This document shows, piece by piece, positions 1-10,604 of a DNA stretch of 64,000 nucleotides (its first letter is position 1; each line of letters opens with the position of its first letter). The stretch comes from Rheum nobile (taxonomy: Eukaryota; Streptophyta; Magnoliopsida; Caryophyllales; Polygonaceae). The DNA is taken from contig WOAB01000689.1 of assembly GCA_027886185.1 (NCBI GenBank), positions 682,001-746,000 on the forward strand. The letters run 5' to 3'. A program made the translations under genes and the position numbers. The notes beneath the pieces were generated by a model. It was not told where the DNA came from. It searched no databases and saw only the letters and a program-made list of their open reading frames with translations.

Positions 1-199
1 AGGGAGGCACTTTGGTCTTGACCGCACCCCGCGGTGAAGGGAGTGCCGCACCCCGCGATAAGGGCCAGCGAGCAGCTTTGACAGCTTGCTGTGCAACTTG
101 GCGAGGCTAGTTGTAGTTGTGGTGTGTCATCGGGGCTACTCCTCCTAGCTTGTACACGTCCCTGCATATGTGTCTTGCTGGTGGAGACCTTGGAGGACC

Positions 200-201
200 T
201 A

Positions 202-206
<5 letters not shown>
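200..206 (+). promoter_or_regulatory. TATA box of the Gypsy LTR
   Basis: TATAAAT lies directly before a GA-repeat leader and about 2.1 kb upstream of the primer binding site. It is the only good TATA-like site in this GC-rich part, and a U3 promoter is expected here. Transcription start not determined. Confidence 0.45.

Positions 207-207
<1 letters not shown>

Positions 208-236
<29 letters not shown>
208..236 (+). repeat. (GA)n microsatellite
   Basis: Uninterrupted GA dinucleotide run just after the TATA box, in the expected 5' leader of the LTR transcript. Confidence 0.9.
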
Positions 237-239
<3 letters not shown>

Positions 240-2282
240 GAGGAGAAGCCTCAAACCAGCTTCATCACCATCTCCATCCTCAGAGAAAAACTCCATTTTT
301 GCTGAACTTCAAGCTTGATTCGTGGAAGGATTTGAACCTCTTTTCGAGCAAGAGAAGGGTGATCCTTAGAGGTGGTTTGAAGCTTAAGAAGGTGGAAAGA
401 CAAGCCAAGAACAAATCGAAGCCGATCGGATCGATTTGGGTAAGTTTCTCCCCGAAAACTCCATCGTTTTCTGCTTCTGTCATGGCGCCGCACCCCGCGG
501 TCAGACGCCACCGCGCCCAGCGGCCAAGCACCGCACCCCGCGGTGACTGACCACCGCACCCCGCGGCAAGCATGGCCGTGGTGTGTGTGTGTCTTGGATG
601 TTGGCTTGGTCGAGGCTTGGCTTTCTTAAACCGTTCGATTCTTATTCCTTTAGATTCATATATGTAGATATTGAATCTAACTTAGGGTCTCGTTATGGGT
701 CGTTCCTTAGGGATTTGTTATCCAGGATCTGTCCCAGTTTCGGACCCAGGAAATCGTCGTCTTTAAGAGCTCGTTAAGCTTTCTGCAATCTAAGGCAAGT
801 GGCGGTTCGCTCTTGCTCATCATTCCATATTTTCATTAATTATCAATGGTTTGATTGTTAATTAATTTGGAATGATTTACTATTTTGTTGGGAACAGTTT
901 TGATTAATGATATGGATTAAAATATGATATTATAATAGGTTGTATATCTGTTAGAACAATGCTATTATAGATATATATTTTTTATGAGGATTGCCGGGAG
1001 GGCAACAATATGAAAAGAATATGATATTATAATAGGTTGTATATCTGCTAGAACAACGCTATTATAGATATATATTTATGATATTAGCCTGGAGGGCTTT
1101 GATATGATTATTACTGTGTTGAACTGTTTAGTTAGCACGAGTATTCGTAGGAGCGATGGACTATTCGAGGTCCAGTTGTTTCTTGATAATGATTAATGGT
1201 GCAAAGGGCGATAAACCCAAAAACCATTTGGTGGGTCATGACCGATCTCTATACTCGGGTATAGAGATGGTGGCACTTAACTGATGCTACAAATCTTGGG
1301 ATACGTCCCTTTAGGAGTATGTCCCTCATGGCGAAACATATGTCCTATATGTCCCTCATGGCGAAACATATACTCAATATATGTCCCTCATGACGAAACA
1401 TATATTTAAAAGCCTATAACGTGATGCGCGTTTTGGAATTAAATAAGATAAGTGTCGTCGTAGCACATGATTAATATACCTCACACGAGTAGTGCAGCTA
1501 GGGAATAGTACAGCTAGGAAAGCCCGTCTTGACTTTGATCAGAGTACCGTTCTCTTTCCAATCTGGATTCGCATTAAGCGGTGAGGTTGGTCGTGAACCG
1601 AAACATCAAGTCGTTATTGAACGCTTGTATGATTAATTAATGTTCCCCAACATTTGTCATGTTTCTGATAAGGCTCATTTCGTTGGAGTCTTCTTTTGGG
1701 TTGATTGCTGTAAGACTCGGTCTTTCAGAATCTTCTCTTGATCATGTTGCTTGATATATTCCAATAGGAGTATGGTGGTTGACTATCGTCATCGGTTTTA
1801 ATTCGAGAAACGATGAGTCTAACCTAATACGACTACTTCGAACCACTCTGCTTTGTACCATTGCGTAGTCTTTCATTAGACTAACCAACCGTAATTGTTC
1901 TCTACATGGTTGGCTGGTGTCATCCGTTCGATTCGGCACATCAGATAGGAATCCGAGAAACAAAGGCTAGAACGACTATAAAAGCAAACGGTGTTTTAAT
2001 GGATTTATCAGGTTGCGATCCTTGGCGGGTGATCTTTATGATCAAGACCCATGTATTTATATTTATAAAGACTTCCGCTAAATACTATGTTTTGTCCTAT
2101 GGGGATTGGGATGTAATCCCCAGACATATGTTTTAATTAAAGGTTTTTGATGTTTATATCTTAACCGTTGTTTATGAATTGTGTTTAAACCGGTAAAGCC
2201 TGGGGTGACTTCGGTGTGGAAACCGAGGTCACTGGCGGTAATACATTTCCAAACGGATTGAAATTTGGGGGTGTTACAGATC

Positions 2283-2294
2283 TGGTATCAGAGC
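2283..2294 (+). other. Primer binding site (initiator tRNA-Met)
   Basis: TGGTATCAGAGC is complementary to the 3' end of plant initiator tRNA-Met, the usual primer of plant LTR retrotransposons. It starts four bases after the LTR end. Confidence 0.9.
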
Positions 2295-2725
2295 CTAAAG
2301 TTTTGAAACGGGTTTGGAAATTTATGAACCATTTACTCGTTTTTGAAAATGTTTTAAAGGCTCTGAATTTTCAAAAGAGAAAATTGTTAATTACCGTTTA
2401 TAGTCGTGCCTTTTCTGTAGTCTAATATGGAAACGAACTTCCATATTTAGAAAGACTAATTCTCTGTTCGTCACTCGTAGATTCTGAGTGTTTTCGTTTC
2501 TCTTCAGAAGGACTCGGAAGAAGCCGAGGTGGTTTCGCCATCTCCAGTAAGGCTTGAATTCCCAGTTCCCTCGTTATGATTTGAGATTGTAGAACCTAGT
2601 AACTCGGTTTGAAGTTCATCTAATAAAAATTTACCTAGTTTGATCTCTTCTAAGTTGATTTCATTACGTTAAGTACATTGGAAGATATTAATGTATGAAA
2701 TCCTTGGAATTTGATCGGTAAATAG

Positions 2726-4060
2726 ATGGTGAACACGAGGGACACTATCCGTGCTGGTGTTGGGCCGAGTAATGACCCCAGACCAAACGTGAGGAATGTT
2801 GCGAACCCTGTGGAGGAACACGAGTCTGTTTCTCACAATAATCCAGAGGGCGATGGCCAAGCTCAGGCCAACGCTCCAAGGATATTTGATGAAGCGGCCG
2901 TTGCAGAAATTCGAGGAATTTTCATGCAAGCAATGAGCGATGTCCTACACCCGAATATGCCTCAGGCGCAAGATGTGCCGGCATCCTTAGCGGCCCCGGG
3001 AGTTAGAGAACAGGAAACTCATGTACCTTTTCACCAGGAGAATGTGGTCAGGAGCAGGAATGATTGTGGCCGAGTGCTGAAATCCATAAATTCTATGAGA
3101 CCTGACATCTTCAATGGGAAGGGTGAACCAGTTGAAGTGACGCATTGGTTTTCCCACATGGAGCGGTTGTTCCGCAGTGTGGAGTGCACTGAGGCTGAGA
3201 AGGTGCACATATCTTCTCTTCAACTGAAAGGAGATGCTAGTGAGTGGTGGGAAAACACTGGTCTTGTTGATAGCCCTGATTTGAATTGGGCAATGTTCAA
3301 GACCAAGATGATTGACCGATTCTTCTCTCGGGCAATGAGGGAGGAAAAGCGCAAGGAATTTCTTTACCCTAATACTGAAGGGTTAAAGGTGAATGAGCTG
3401 GCAACCAAGTTCAATCACTTGTTGCGGTACGCTGGATCGGAAGTATCCAGTGAAGAACAGAAAATCTGGCATTTCCACGAGTGGATGAGCCCAAAGATTA
3501 AACCAATGATGTTGAGCCACAATTGCTCTACCTTGGAGCAATATGTGGATGCGGCTTACAAGTTGGAGGTGACTCTGGATGAGTCGACCAAGAGAAAGAA
3601 TCGCCAGAGGTCAACGCAAAATCAACCTCAGGCGAGTGGATTCAAACGTCTTGCGCTATCGTCTAACTTTGCTAAATCTAGCAAGGCAAAAACGGGTGGG
3701 GCTCAAGGAGAGTCGACACAGCAATCGGATCAGGGCAAGAGTCCGATCCTATGTTATAATTGTGGTGTTGTTGGGCACAAGAGTATTGCGTGTCCTAAGG
3801 AAAGAAAGACATGCTTTGGTTGTGGGAATGAAGGGCATTTGCAGAAGTTCTGTTGGCAGGGAAAGCAGAAAGGAGCGGAGTCACAACAGGGGTCTGTTAA
3901 TCAGAGTAACCGACCTAGGTTCAAACCGACAGAGACTCCTAGTCCTTCGATGCATACAGCTGCACAGAACAAGGGGAAAGCCCCAGTGGCTTCTGGGAGT
4001 CAAGGTCAACGCCTTTACGAGATGCGTAAGGCGGATGGACCCGATGCTCCATATGCTTAA
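2726..4060 (+). CDS. gag: Ty3/Gypsy gag polyprotein
   Basis: Structural protein forming the virus-like particle that packages the element RNA. The 444-codon frame is open from an ATG at 2726 to a TAA at 4058. Residues of about 110-260 match the retrotransposon gag (capsid-like) domain, with the typical stretch WFSHMERLF near residue 140. Two CCHC zinc knuckles of form C-x2-C-x4-H-x4-C begin at Cys343 and Cys363, giving RNA binding. A basic, Gln/Ser-rich linker precedes them. In plants of this clade gag normally continues in frame into protease and reverse transcriptase; here the frame stops right after gag and the following pol is broken. The first in-frame ATG, about 430 bases after the primer binding site, is the likely start. 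Confidence 0.88.
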   Translation: MVNTRDTIRAGVGPSNDPRPNVRNVANPVEEHESVSHNNPEGDGQAQANAPRIFDEAAVAEIRGIFMQAMSDVLHPNMPQAQDVPASLAAPGVREQETHVPFHQENVVRSRNDCGRVLKSINSMRPDIFNGKGEPVEVTHWFSHMERLFRSVECTEAEKVHISSLQLKGDASEWWENTGLVDSPDLNWAMFKTKMIDRFFSRAMREEKRKEFLYPNTEGLKVNELATKFNHLLRYAGSEVSSEEQKIWHFHEWMSPKIKPMMLSHNCSTLEQYVDAAYKLEVTLDESTKRKNRQRSTQNQPQASGFKRLALSSNFAKSSKAKTGGAQGESTQQSDQGKSPILCYNCGVVGHKSIACPKERKTCFGCGNEGHLQKFCWQGKQKGAESQQGSVNQSNRPRFKPTETPSPSMHTAAQNKGKAPVASGSQGQRLYEMRKADGPDAPYA

Positions 4061-4600
4061 AGTACTTATTACCTTATGTTGGTATGTTGTTGATTTGGGT
4101 ATTACCCAGTCTTTCGTTTTGGATAATTGTGTAGTAAGTTAAGTTGTGTGTGTAACGAGGTTGTGGACCTTTTGTTGTAACTCTTCTTATATATGAACTT
4201 TTGGTTTATACCAAGTTAGTGTTTCGTTGCTTGGTATGGGGTGAGGTCTCGTGTTCGAGACTCACCAACAACCTCTTAGGAGATGGCTGCTTATTAATTA
4301 GGTAGAGCCACCAAGGATGGGTTGAGATGGATGGACAACGGCTCATGACAACAGTGGACGCTGGTAATGACTGGGCCTGGGCTCGGAGCCATTAGTGGGC
4401 CGTATGTGAACCATGTAATGGGCTGGCCCAAAATGGTGACCATTTAGTTGGAACCAAGCATCTGTCAGACTTTCTGATTACCATTTAGGGTAAGGAGTTC
4501 GAGGCAGATTTAATCTGATTAGCCATGGCTCCATACGATAATTTCTCGGTATGGATTAGCTGATGCGTCATGGGGCGGTCATCGATTTAGTTCATAAACT
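4061..4600 (+). pseudogene. Decayed Gypsy protease and protease-RT linker
   Basis: Downstream of gag a protease-like fragment appears around 4093-4140 in another frame (DLGITQSFV, where intact elements have D-S/T-G-A-T-H-S-F-V), so the active-site Ser/Thr-Gly is lost. Around 4490-4600 a second fragment (GKEFEADLI, then stops, then MRHGAVIDL) matches the C-terminal protease region that precedes reverse transcriptase. The 300 or so bases between them show no pol similarity and look like an insertion; they include a tRNA box-B-like GTGTTCGAGACTC near 4250. Several stops and frame changes make it non-functional. Confidence 0.65.
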
Positions 4601-5655
4601 GTGACGGTGTCATCTGGGGGCCAGTGTGTATGCAGATTTAAGGGTCTGAATGATGCTGATAACGGCATGCTCATCAATGTGATGGATGCGTTTAAGCTAC
4701 TTCGACAAGGTTGTGTCGGGTACCTTTGCTATCTGGATTCGCCCATGAAAGCTGAACCAACAATTCTTGATATTCCTGTGACTCGTGAATTTCCTGATGT
4801 TTTTCCGGAAGAGATTCCTGGATTACCCCCGCATCGTGTCGTGGAATTTTCTATTGATCTTGAACCGGGTACTGTGCCGATCTCGAAGGCACCGTACCGG
4901 ATGGCTCGTGCTGAGATGCAAGAGTTGAAGAAGCAAGTAGAGGATCTTCTCGACAAAGGTTATATAAGACCGAGTGCATCGTCTTGGGGTGCTCCGGTCT
5001 TGTTTTTCAAGAAGAAGGATGGATCGTTTCGACTTTGTATCGACTATCGTGAGTTGAATAAAGTCACGATCAAGAACAAATATCATTTGCCAAGGATTGA
5101 TGATCTATTGGATCAGTTACAGGGAGCTAAAGTCTTTTCCAAGATCGATCTGAGATCTGGTTATCATCAACTCAAAATTCGTGAGGAAAATATTCCGAGG
5201 ACTGCATTCCGGACGAGGTATGGTCACTACGAGTTCGTAGTCATGCCATTCGGACTTACCAACGCTCCAGCGGTCTTTATGGACTTAATGAATCGATGTT
5301 TTCACCAGTACTTGGATAAGTTCGTGGTGGTTTTCATCGATGACATTTTGATTTATTCTCCGAATGAGGCAGTTCACGAGGAACACCTTCGGATTGTGTT
5401 GTCAATCCTTAGACAAAATGAGTTGTACGCTAAATTGTCTAAGTGCGATTTTTGGATCAAGGAAGTGGCTTTCTTAGGCCATGTGATCAATGAGAAGGGG
5501 GTAATGGTTGATCCCCAAAAGATTGAAGCAGTAGCTAACTGGAAGCGGCCTCAGAATGTGAAGGAGGTGCGCAGTTTCCTTGGACTTGTCGGATATTATA
5601 GACGGTTTGTAGAGGGATTTTCTAAGATCGCTCTACCTATGACTGGTCTAGTGTT
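4601..5655 (+). pseudogene. Truncated Ty3/Gypsy reverse transcriptase, copy 1
   Basis: RNA-dependent DNA polymerase fragment of the Gypsy element. The frame is open for about 350 codons: a linker with FPDVFPEEIPGLPP, then RT palm and fingers motifs LCIDYRELNKVT, SKIDLRSGYHQ, RTAFRTRYGHYEFVVMPFGL and the catalytic FIDD at 5333-5344 (Gypsy elements usually have Y/F-x-D-D), then GLVGYYRRFV. The polymerase core looks intact. Similarity stops near 5655, where RNase H should start; RNase H and integrase are missing and the sequence passes into an antisense host-like gene. No start codon of its own; it is the middle of a broken pol gene. An almost identical copy lies 4045 bases downstream. Confidence 0.88.
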
Positions 5656-6559
5656 TAGGAGGTCGAAGAGAATGATGGAAAGTCTCAAGCATTTGATTGT
5701 CAGCGGTATTCTCTTCCCTCGGCTGCCTATCGTCCCATTTGAATAAACAAATAACAATTCCCAAAACAAGTTGTCCTATGGTTAACCTCTCCTCAGTTGA
5801 TTTGCTATCCTCCCCTTTCAAATCTGATTCGACATATAATGGCATTTCCACCACTGAGTAAGCCTTTATACCTATTGTGACTGAAATTAACTTGTGTAGA
5901 GCATCATTATCAACATCTTCTCTATTCTGTCTTATAGCACCAATCTCAGTCACTTCATATTCCTTTTGTTCAATCTCTTTCAACACTTGACTACTGAAGC
6001 GCTGTTGGATATTTCCGGGGTCAATACTTGCAACATCTTCCTTGCCACCTAACCAGAAGTGGGCTGACTTGGTGACATCAGTGAATACAAAGTTGTAGGG
6101 TAAAGAACCATATAGTGGATCAACTGATTGCTCCAGTTGTGGTAGAGTAAAGCTCCATTCCTTGACATGACTCCCTTCCCTTATGAGTATCCATGCCCTT
6201 GCCAACCCCTTAAAAACAGTCTTGCCCTCAAGGCGGTGTTTAAAATCTAGAGTCAATGGACACTGGTGAACCCATTGAATGTCATCGGTATCGTCCCCGG
6301 CGGCGTCCGCCTTGCCGCTGACACGGAGGGATGTAGGAAACAAATAGATAAGGACAGCAGAAACGGCGTAGTTGAGCTCTAACCTCGAAATTGTCGAAGG
6401 AATATCAGGTGGTTGGGGCGGCGGCCTTGCTGTCAGTGGTGGCTCGAAGCTTCCCTGATGATTTTGGAAAATGGAGAATTGAAGAAGAAGACGTCTATTC
6501 AACACTTCCATCATTTGGGCTAGAGCTTTAACCTTCCATTTGGGCCCAAATCTACTCAT
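5648..6559 (-). CDS. Intronless copy of a plant protein of unknown function, copy 1
   Basis: An open frame of 303 codons with a true ATG, antisense to the Gypsy pol it abuts. I cannot name the family. The protein reads as a soluble, globular plant protein: no signal peptide, a Pro-rich stretch near residues 42-52, then a well-ordered region with segments such as RVSGKADAAGDD, CPLTLDFKHRLEGKTVF, REGSHVKEWSFTLP and DVTKSAHFWLGGKEDV, and an acidic C-terminal part. The last 15 or so codons run into the junction with reverse transcriptase, so the original C-terminus is probably lost. Lack of introns, position inside a retroelement and perfect repetition 4045 bases away suggest a captured transcript or gene fragment. 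Expression unknown. No poly-A trace is visible at the junction. Confidence 0.55.
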   Translation of the reverse strand: MSRFGPKWKVKALAQMMEVLNRRLLLQFSIFQNHQGSFEPPLTARPPPQPPDIPSTISRLELNYAVSAVLIYLFPTSLRVSGKADAAGDDTDDIQWVHQCPLTLDFKHRLEGKTVFKGLARAWILIREGSHVKEWSFTLPQLEQSVDPLYGSLPYNFVFTDVTKSAHFWLGGKEDVASIDPGNIQQRFSSQVLKEIEQKEYEVTEIGAIRQNREDVDNDALHKLISVTIGIKAYSVVEMPLYVESDLKGEDSKSTEERLTIGQLVLGIVICLFKWDDRQPREENTADNQMLETFHHSLRPPKH

Positions 6560-6639
6560 AACCCCAATTGACTAGCATTTGATTCCATAAAAAATGTTGG
6601 GGTATCATCCATTCCAATTGGACATGTCAAAAACTGATC

Positions 6640-7105
6640 TGTCCTGAAAAACCCGACATGACCCAAATTTTTTAGGGTCGAGACCCGACCCGGAAATCAC
6701 AGGGTCAAGAAGGACCTGAACCCGACCCGAGCTCGACCCAAACTCAACGGACCCGTTATTTCATATATATTATCTCATTTATATTAAACATTATGATTAT
6801 TTATTAAATAATTAACTAAATTTTATTATTTTTTTAAATAATATTAATTCATTTTTTAAATTTAAATAAATATTTTTTATTTTATCAAATAATACTTTTT
6901 ATTTTATTAACTGATATTTCTTTTTTCTTTTTTTATTAAATAATCTTTATTATTAATATTTATTACGTAAATTATTAAATAATATTTATTATTTTATTTT
7001 AATAATCTTTGTCAATCTAAAAAAAATTAAAATAATCATAAAAAAATGGACACTTTCAACTATTTGGGTCAACCCGGACCTAAGTCAAACCCATTATGAC
7101 CCATT
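6640..7105. repeat. AT-rich hAT-type MITE relative (second copy 10685-11150)
   Basis: Ends rich in GACCCGACCC / GGGTCAACCCGG flank an AT-rich core. The same end motifs (GGGTCGAGACCCGACCC, GGGTCAACCCG) occur in the complete element at 52796-53123, so this is a related, larger copy. Clean ends and target duplication were not found here. 7106-7727 contains no gene; a PIF-like end (CCAAACGAGCCCC) is seen near 7190. Confidence 0.5.
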
Positions 7106-7727
7106 TTTTATTTCGAAAACATACCAAATGACAAGTTATAAGAATTAGAATGAATCATTCCCGATTCCGATTCCGATTCCTTATTCATACCAAACGAGCC
7201 CCATAGATCAATAGTAAGTGTTCAGAAATCAGCATACAAATGCTGGCTGTTGAAGAGCCAAGAGCATTTGTGGTTGCACTTTCAGTGGGTCAATGAATGT
7301 TGTTGACTCATTCTATATAGAGGAGGCTTACCAACACCATCAGCTACATAAGCCATACGGACTTGCTTCTAATATTCACAAATAAAATGCGTGAGCCAGG
7401 ATTTTTGGGACACTTTTTTTCCCAAAAGGGGAAGTTTTGCTGGACTCTAATGAGGAGTAGCATACATGATTATGAAATATGATAACACATATCCCATATG
7501 TCAAGACGTCAAGTGTCGGATCTTAAATTACTCGAAAGGGGGGCGAAAGTACGAGTAATCGAAAACGCTCTCTTTTATTTGATACTTTATATACTGATGT
7601 TATTATTAATATTTTGACTCATTAGGATTATGCTAAATATTTGAAATTATGACATTTTTGAACAATTAACTTCTCCATAAATAAAATTAATTTAATTAAT
7701 ATCTAATTACTTTAATTATAAATAAAA

Positions 7728-8249
7728 GAGAAATTCTTGTTAGTATCCCTGAGTTTAGGATTATTCTTGTTAGTGTCTTATGATTAAGTTTTTTTTGGTT
7801 GATACCCCTAAGGTTTGGGTTTGTTTGCTTCGTAATCAAACTTTTTCATGTTTGTACCATTCCAGTTCAAATTGATTAAATCCAAGTTCACCATTGTGTT
7901 CCTCACCCTCAAATTAGTAAGATTTGACTCCTAAAATACCCGAATTCATGTCCGAACCATGTCGATTTGAATTCCGAAGCAACAACCCGTTTCCGACCTT
8001 AAGAATTCAAACCGGAATGGTTCGAGTATGGATTTGATTGTTTTAGGAGTCGAATCCTACTAAGTTGAGGTCAATAAACAAAATGATGAGCTTAGATTTG
8101 ATCAATTCGAACCGAAATGATACGGATATGAAAAACTTCGGTTACAATGCGAACAAATCAAAACCTTAGGGGTACCAACTGAAAAAAACTTAATTGTGGG
8201 ACACCAACATGTATAACCCTAAATTCAGGGAAACCAACACGTATTTCCC
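7728..8249. mobile_element. Mutator-type MITE, copy A
   Basis: 522-bp element whose two halves are inverted copies: GAGAAATTCTTGTTAGTATC at the left, and its approximate complement ending in TATTTCCC at the right. Flanked by the 9-bp direct repeat TAAATAAAA at 7719-7727 and 8250-8258, the target duplication length of Mutator-like elements. The centre has a second inverted pair around TTTAGGAGTCGAATC / GATTTGACTCCTAAA. No coding capacity. A complete, separately inserted relative is at 59182-59732. Minus-strand open frames just right of it are chance. Confidence 0.85.
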
Positions 8250-8645
8250 TAAATAAAATTAGACAAGTTATTTAAAAAAAAATCATAACAAACTAAATTA
8301 GGTCTTTCAAAAAAATAGAAAATCGAGAAAACACTTTTGATAAATAAATGTTGTCTAAAGGTATTTTGAAAATGCTGAAACTAGGAAAGCGGTTTTTATA
8401 AAAAGGATTATAAATAATGTTATTTAAAGTGATGTAAAAGGGAGATGGACAACACTTTTTTGCAAATAATCGTTGTCCCACTTATTTTTTTTGAACCATT
8501 TTTTTTTTCGAACTATACTAGGCTCGGCGGATTCTAGCGAGGGCCGCCCCCCCCCCCCCCCCCCCCCCCCCCCTCAGCCATCACATTGATGAGCATGCCG
8601 TTAGCTGATGCGTCATGGGGCGGTCATCGATTTAGTTCATAAACT

Positions 8646-9700
8646 GTGACGGTGTCATCTGGGGGCCAGTGTGTATGCAGATTTAAGGGTCTGAATGATG
8701 CTGATAACGGCATGCTCATCAATGTGATGGCTGCGTTTAAGCTACTTCGACAAGGTTGTGTCGGGTACCTTTGCTATCTGGATTCGCCCATGAAAGCTGA
8801 ACCAACAATTCTTGATATTCCTGTGACTCATGAATTTCCTGATGTTTTTCCGGAAGAGATTCCTGGATTACCCCCGCATCGTGTCGTGGAATTTTCTATT
8901 GATCTTGAACCGGGTACTGTGCCGATCTCGAAGGCACCGTACCGGATGGCTCGTGCTGAGATGCAAGAGTTGAAGAAGCAAGTAGAGGATCTTCTCGACA
9001 AAGGTTATATAAGACCGAGTGCATCGTCTTGGGGTGCTCCGGTCTTGTTTTTCAAGAAGAAGGATGGATCGTTTCGACTTTGTATCGACTATCGTGAGTT
9101 GAATAAAGTCACGATCAAGAACAAATATCATTTGCCAAGGATTGATGATCTATTGGATCAGTTACAGGGAGCTAAAGTCTTTTCCAAGATCGATCTGAGA
9201 TCTGGTTATCATCAACTCAAAATTCGTGAGGAAAATATTCTGAGGACTGCATTCCGGACGAGGTATGGTCACTACGAGTTCGTAGTCATGCCATTCGGAC
9301 TTACCAACGCTCCAGCGGTCTTTATGGACTTAATGAATCGATGTTTTCACCAGTACTTGGATAAGTTCGTGGTGGTTTTCATCGATGACATTTTGATTTA
9401 TTCTCCGAATGAGGCAGTTCACGAGGAACACCTTCGGATTGTGTTGTCAATCCTTAGACAAAATGAGTTGTACGCTAAATTGTCTAAGTGCGATTTTTGG
9501 ATCAAGGAAGTGGCTTTCTTAGGCCATGTGATCAATGAGAAGGGGGTAATGGTTGATCCCCAAAAGATTGAAGCAGTAGCTAACTGGAAGCGGCCTCAGA
9601 ATGTGAAGGAGGTGCGCAGTTTCCTTGGACTTGCCGGATATTATAGACGGTTTGTAGATGGATTTTATAAGATCGCTCTACCTATGACTGGTCTAGTGTT
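8646..9700 (+). pseudogene. Truncated Ty3/Gypsy reverse transcriptase, copy 2
   Basis: Duplicate of the 4601-5655 fragment with the same end points and the same FIDD catalytic motif (9378-9389). Differences seen include Asp to Ala near codon 29, Arg to His near codon 62, Pro to Leu in the REENI(P/L)RT segment, and changes in the GLAGYYRRFVDGFYK stretch; the latter variant is closer to the usual Gypsy sequence, so copy 2 may hold the older state there. RNase H and integrase are missing as in copy 1. Confidence 0.88.
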
Positions 9701-10604
9701 TAGGAGGTCGAAGAGAATGATGGAAAGTCTCAAGCATTTGATTGTCAGCGGTATTCTCTTCCCTCGGCTGCCTATCGTCCCATTTGAATAAACAAATAAC
9801 AATTCCCAAAACAAGTTGTCCTATGGTTAACCTCTCCTCAGTTGATTTGCTATCCTCCCCTTTCAAATCTGATTCGACATATAATGGCATTTCCACCACT
9901 GAGTAAGCCTTTATACCTATTGTGACTGAAATTAACTTGTGTAGAGCATCATTATCAACATCTTCTCTATTCTGTCTTACATCACCAATCTCAGTCACTT
10001 CATATTCCTTTTGTTCAATCTCTTTCAACACTTGACTACTGAAGCGCTGTTGGATATTTCCGGGGTCAATACTTGCAACATCTTCCTTGCCACCTAACCA
10101 GAAGTGGGCTGACTTGGTGACATCAGTGAATACAAAGTTGTAGGGTAAAGAACCATATAGTGGATCAACTGATTGCTCCAGTTGTGGTAGAGTAAAGCTC
10201 CATTCCTTGACATGACTCCCTTCCCTTATGAGTATCCATGCCCTTGCCAACCCCTTAAAAACAGTCTTGCCCTCAAGGCGGTGTTTAAAATCTAGAGTCA
10301 ATGGACACTGGTGAACCCATTGAATGTCATCGGTATCGTCCCCGGCGGCGTCCGCCTTGCCGCTGACACGGAGGGATGTAGGAAACAAATAGATAAGGAC
10401 AGCAGAAACGGCGTAGTTGAGCTCTAACCTCGAAATTGTCGAAGGAATATCAGGTGGTTGGGGCGGCGGCCTTGCTGTCAGTGGTGGCTCGAAGCTTCCC
10501 TGATGATTTTGGAAAATGGAGAATTGAAGAAGAAGACGTCTATTCAACACTTCCATCATTTGGGCTAGAGCTTTAACCTTCCATTTGGGCCCAAATCTAC
10601 TCAT
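9693..10604 (-). CDS. Intronless copy of a plant protein of unknown function, copy 2
   Basis: Second copy of the 303-codon antisense frame, in the same tail-to-tail arrangement with reverse transcriptase. The only amino-acid change noticed is in the segment EVTEIG(A/D)(I/V)RQNRED, where copy 1 has AI and copy 2 has DV. Both copies remain open, which fits a recent duplication rather than long neutral decay. Function not recognised. Confidence 0.55.
   Translation of the reverse strand: MSRFGPKWKVKALAQMMEVLNRRLLLQFSIFQNHQGSFEPPLTARPPPQPPDIPSTISRLELNYAVSAVLIYLFPTSLRVSGKADAAGDDTDDIQWVHQCPLTLDFKHRLEGKTVFKGLARAWILIREGSHVKEWSFTLPQLEQSVDPLYGSLPYNFVFTDVTKSAHFWLGGKEDVASIDPGNIQQRFSSQVLKEIEQKEYEVTEIGDVRQNREDVDNDALHKLISVTIGIKAYSVVEMPLYVESDLKGEDSKSTEERLTIGQLVLGIVICLFKWDDRQPREENTADNQMLETFHHSLRPPKH

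Larger units (their letters stand above)
1..2278 (+). mobile_element. 5' LTR of a Ty3/Gypsy retrotransposon (left end outside window)
   Basis: Long non-coding stretch ending in ACA at 2278, four bases before a tRNA-Met-type primer binding site, followed by an in-phase gag gene; this order defines a 5' LTR. It contains a TATA box near 200, a GA microsatellite, and internal short duplications: two copies of a unit of about 95 bp around 921-1080 and three copies of a unit of about 30 bp around 1317-1402 built on GTCCCTCATGGCGAAACATA. The GC-rich motif GCACCCCGCGG recurs at both ends of the first 570 bases. No start TG could be fixed, so the LTR may be longer. No matching 3' LTR is seen in the window. 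Confidence 0.75.

Noticed and set aside
4240..4275. tRNA gene from the box-B-like GTGTTCGAGACTC
   Set aside because: No matching box A or cloverleaf could be built; at most a SINE remnant.
4823..5086. Minus-strand 87-codon frame over the Gypsy RT (repeated at 8868)
   Set aside because: Antisense shadow of the conserved reverse transcriptase; no homology pattern of its own.
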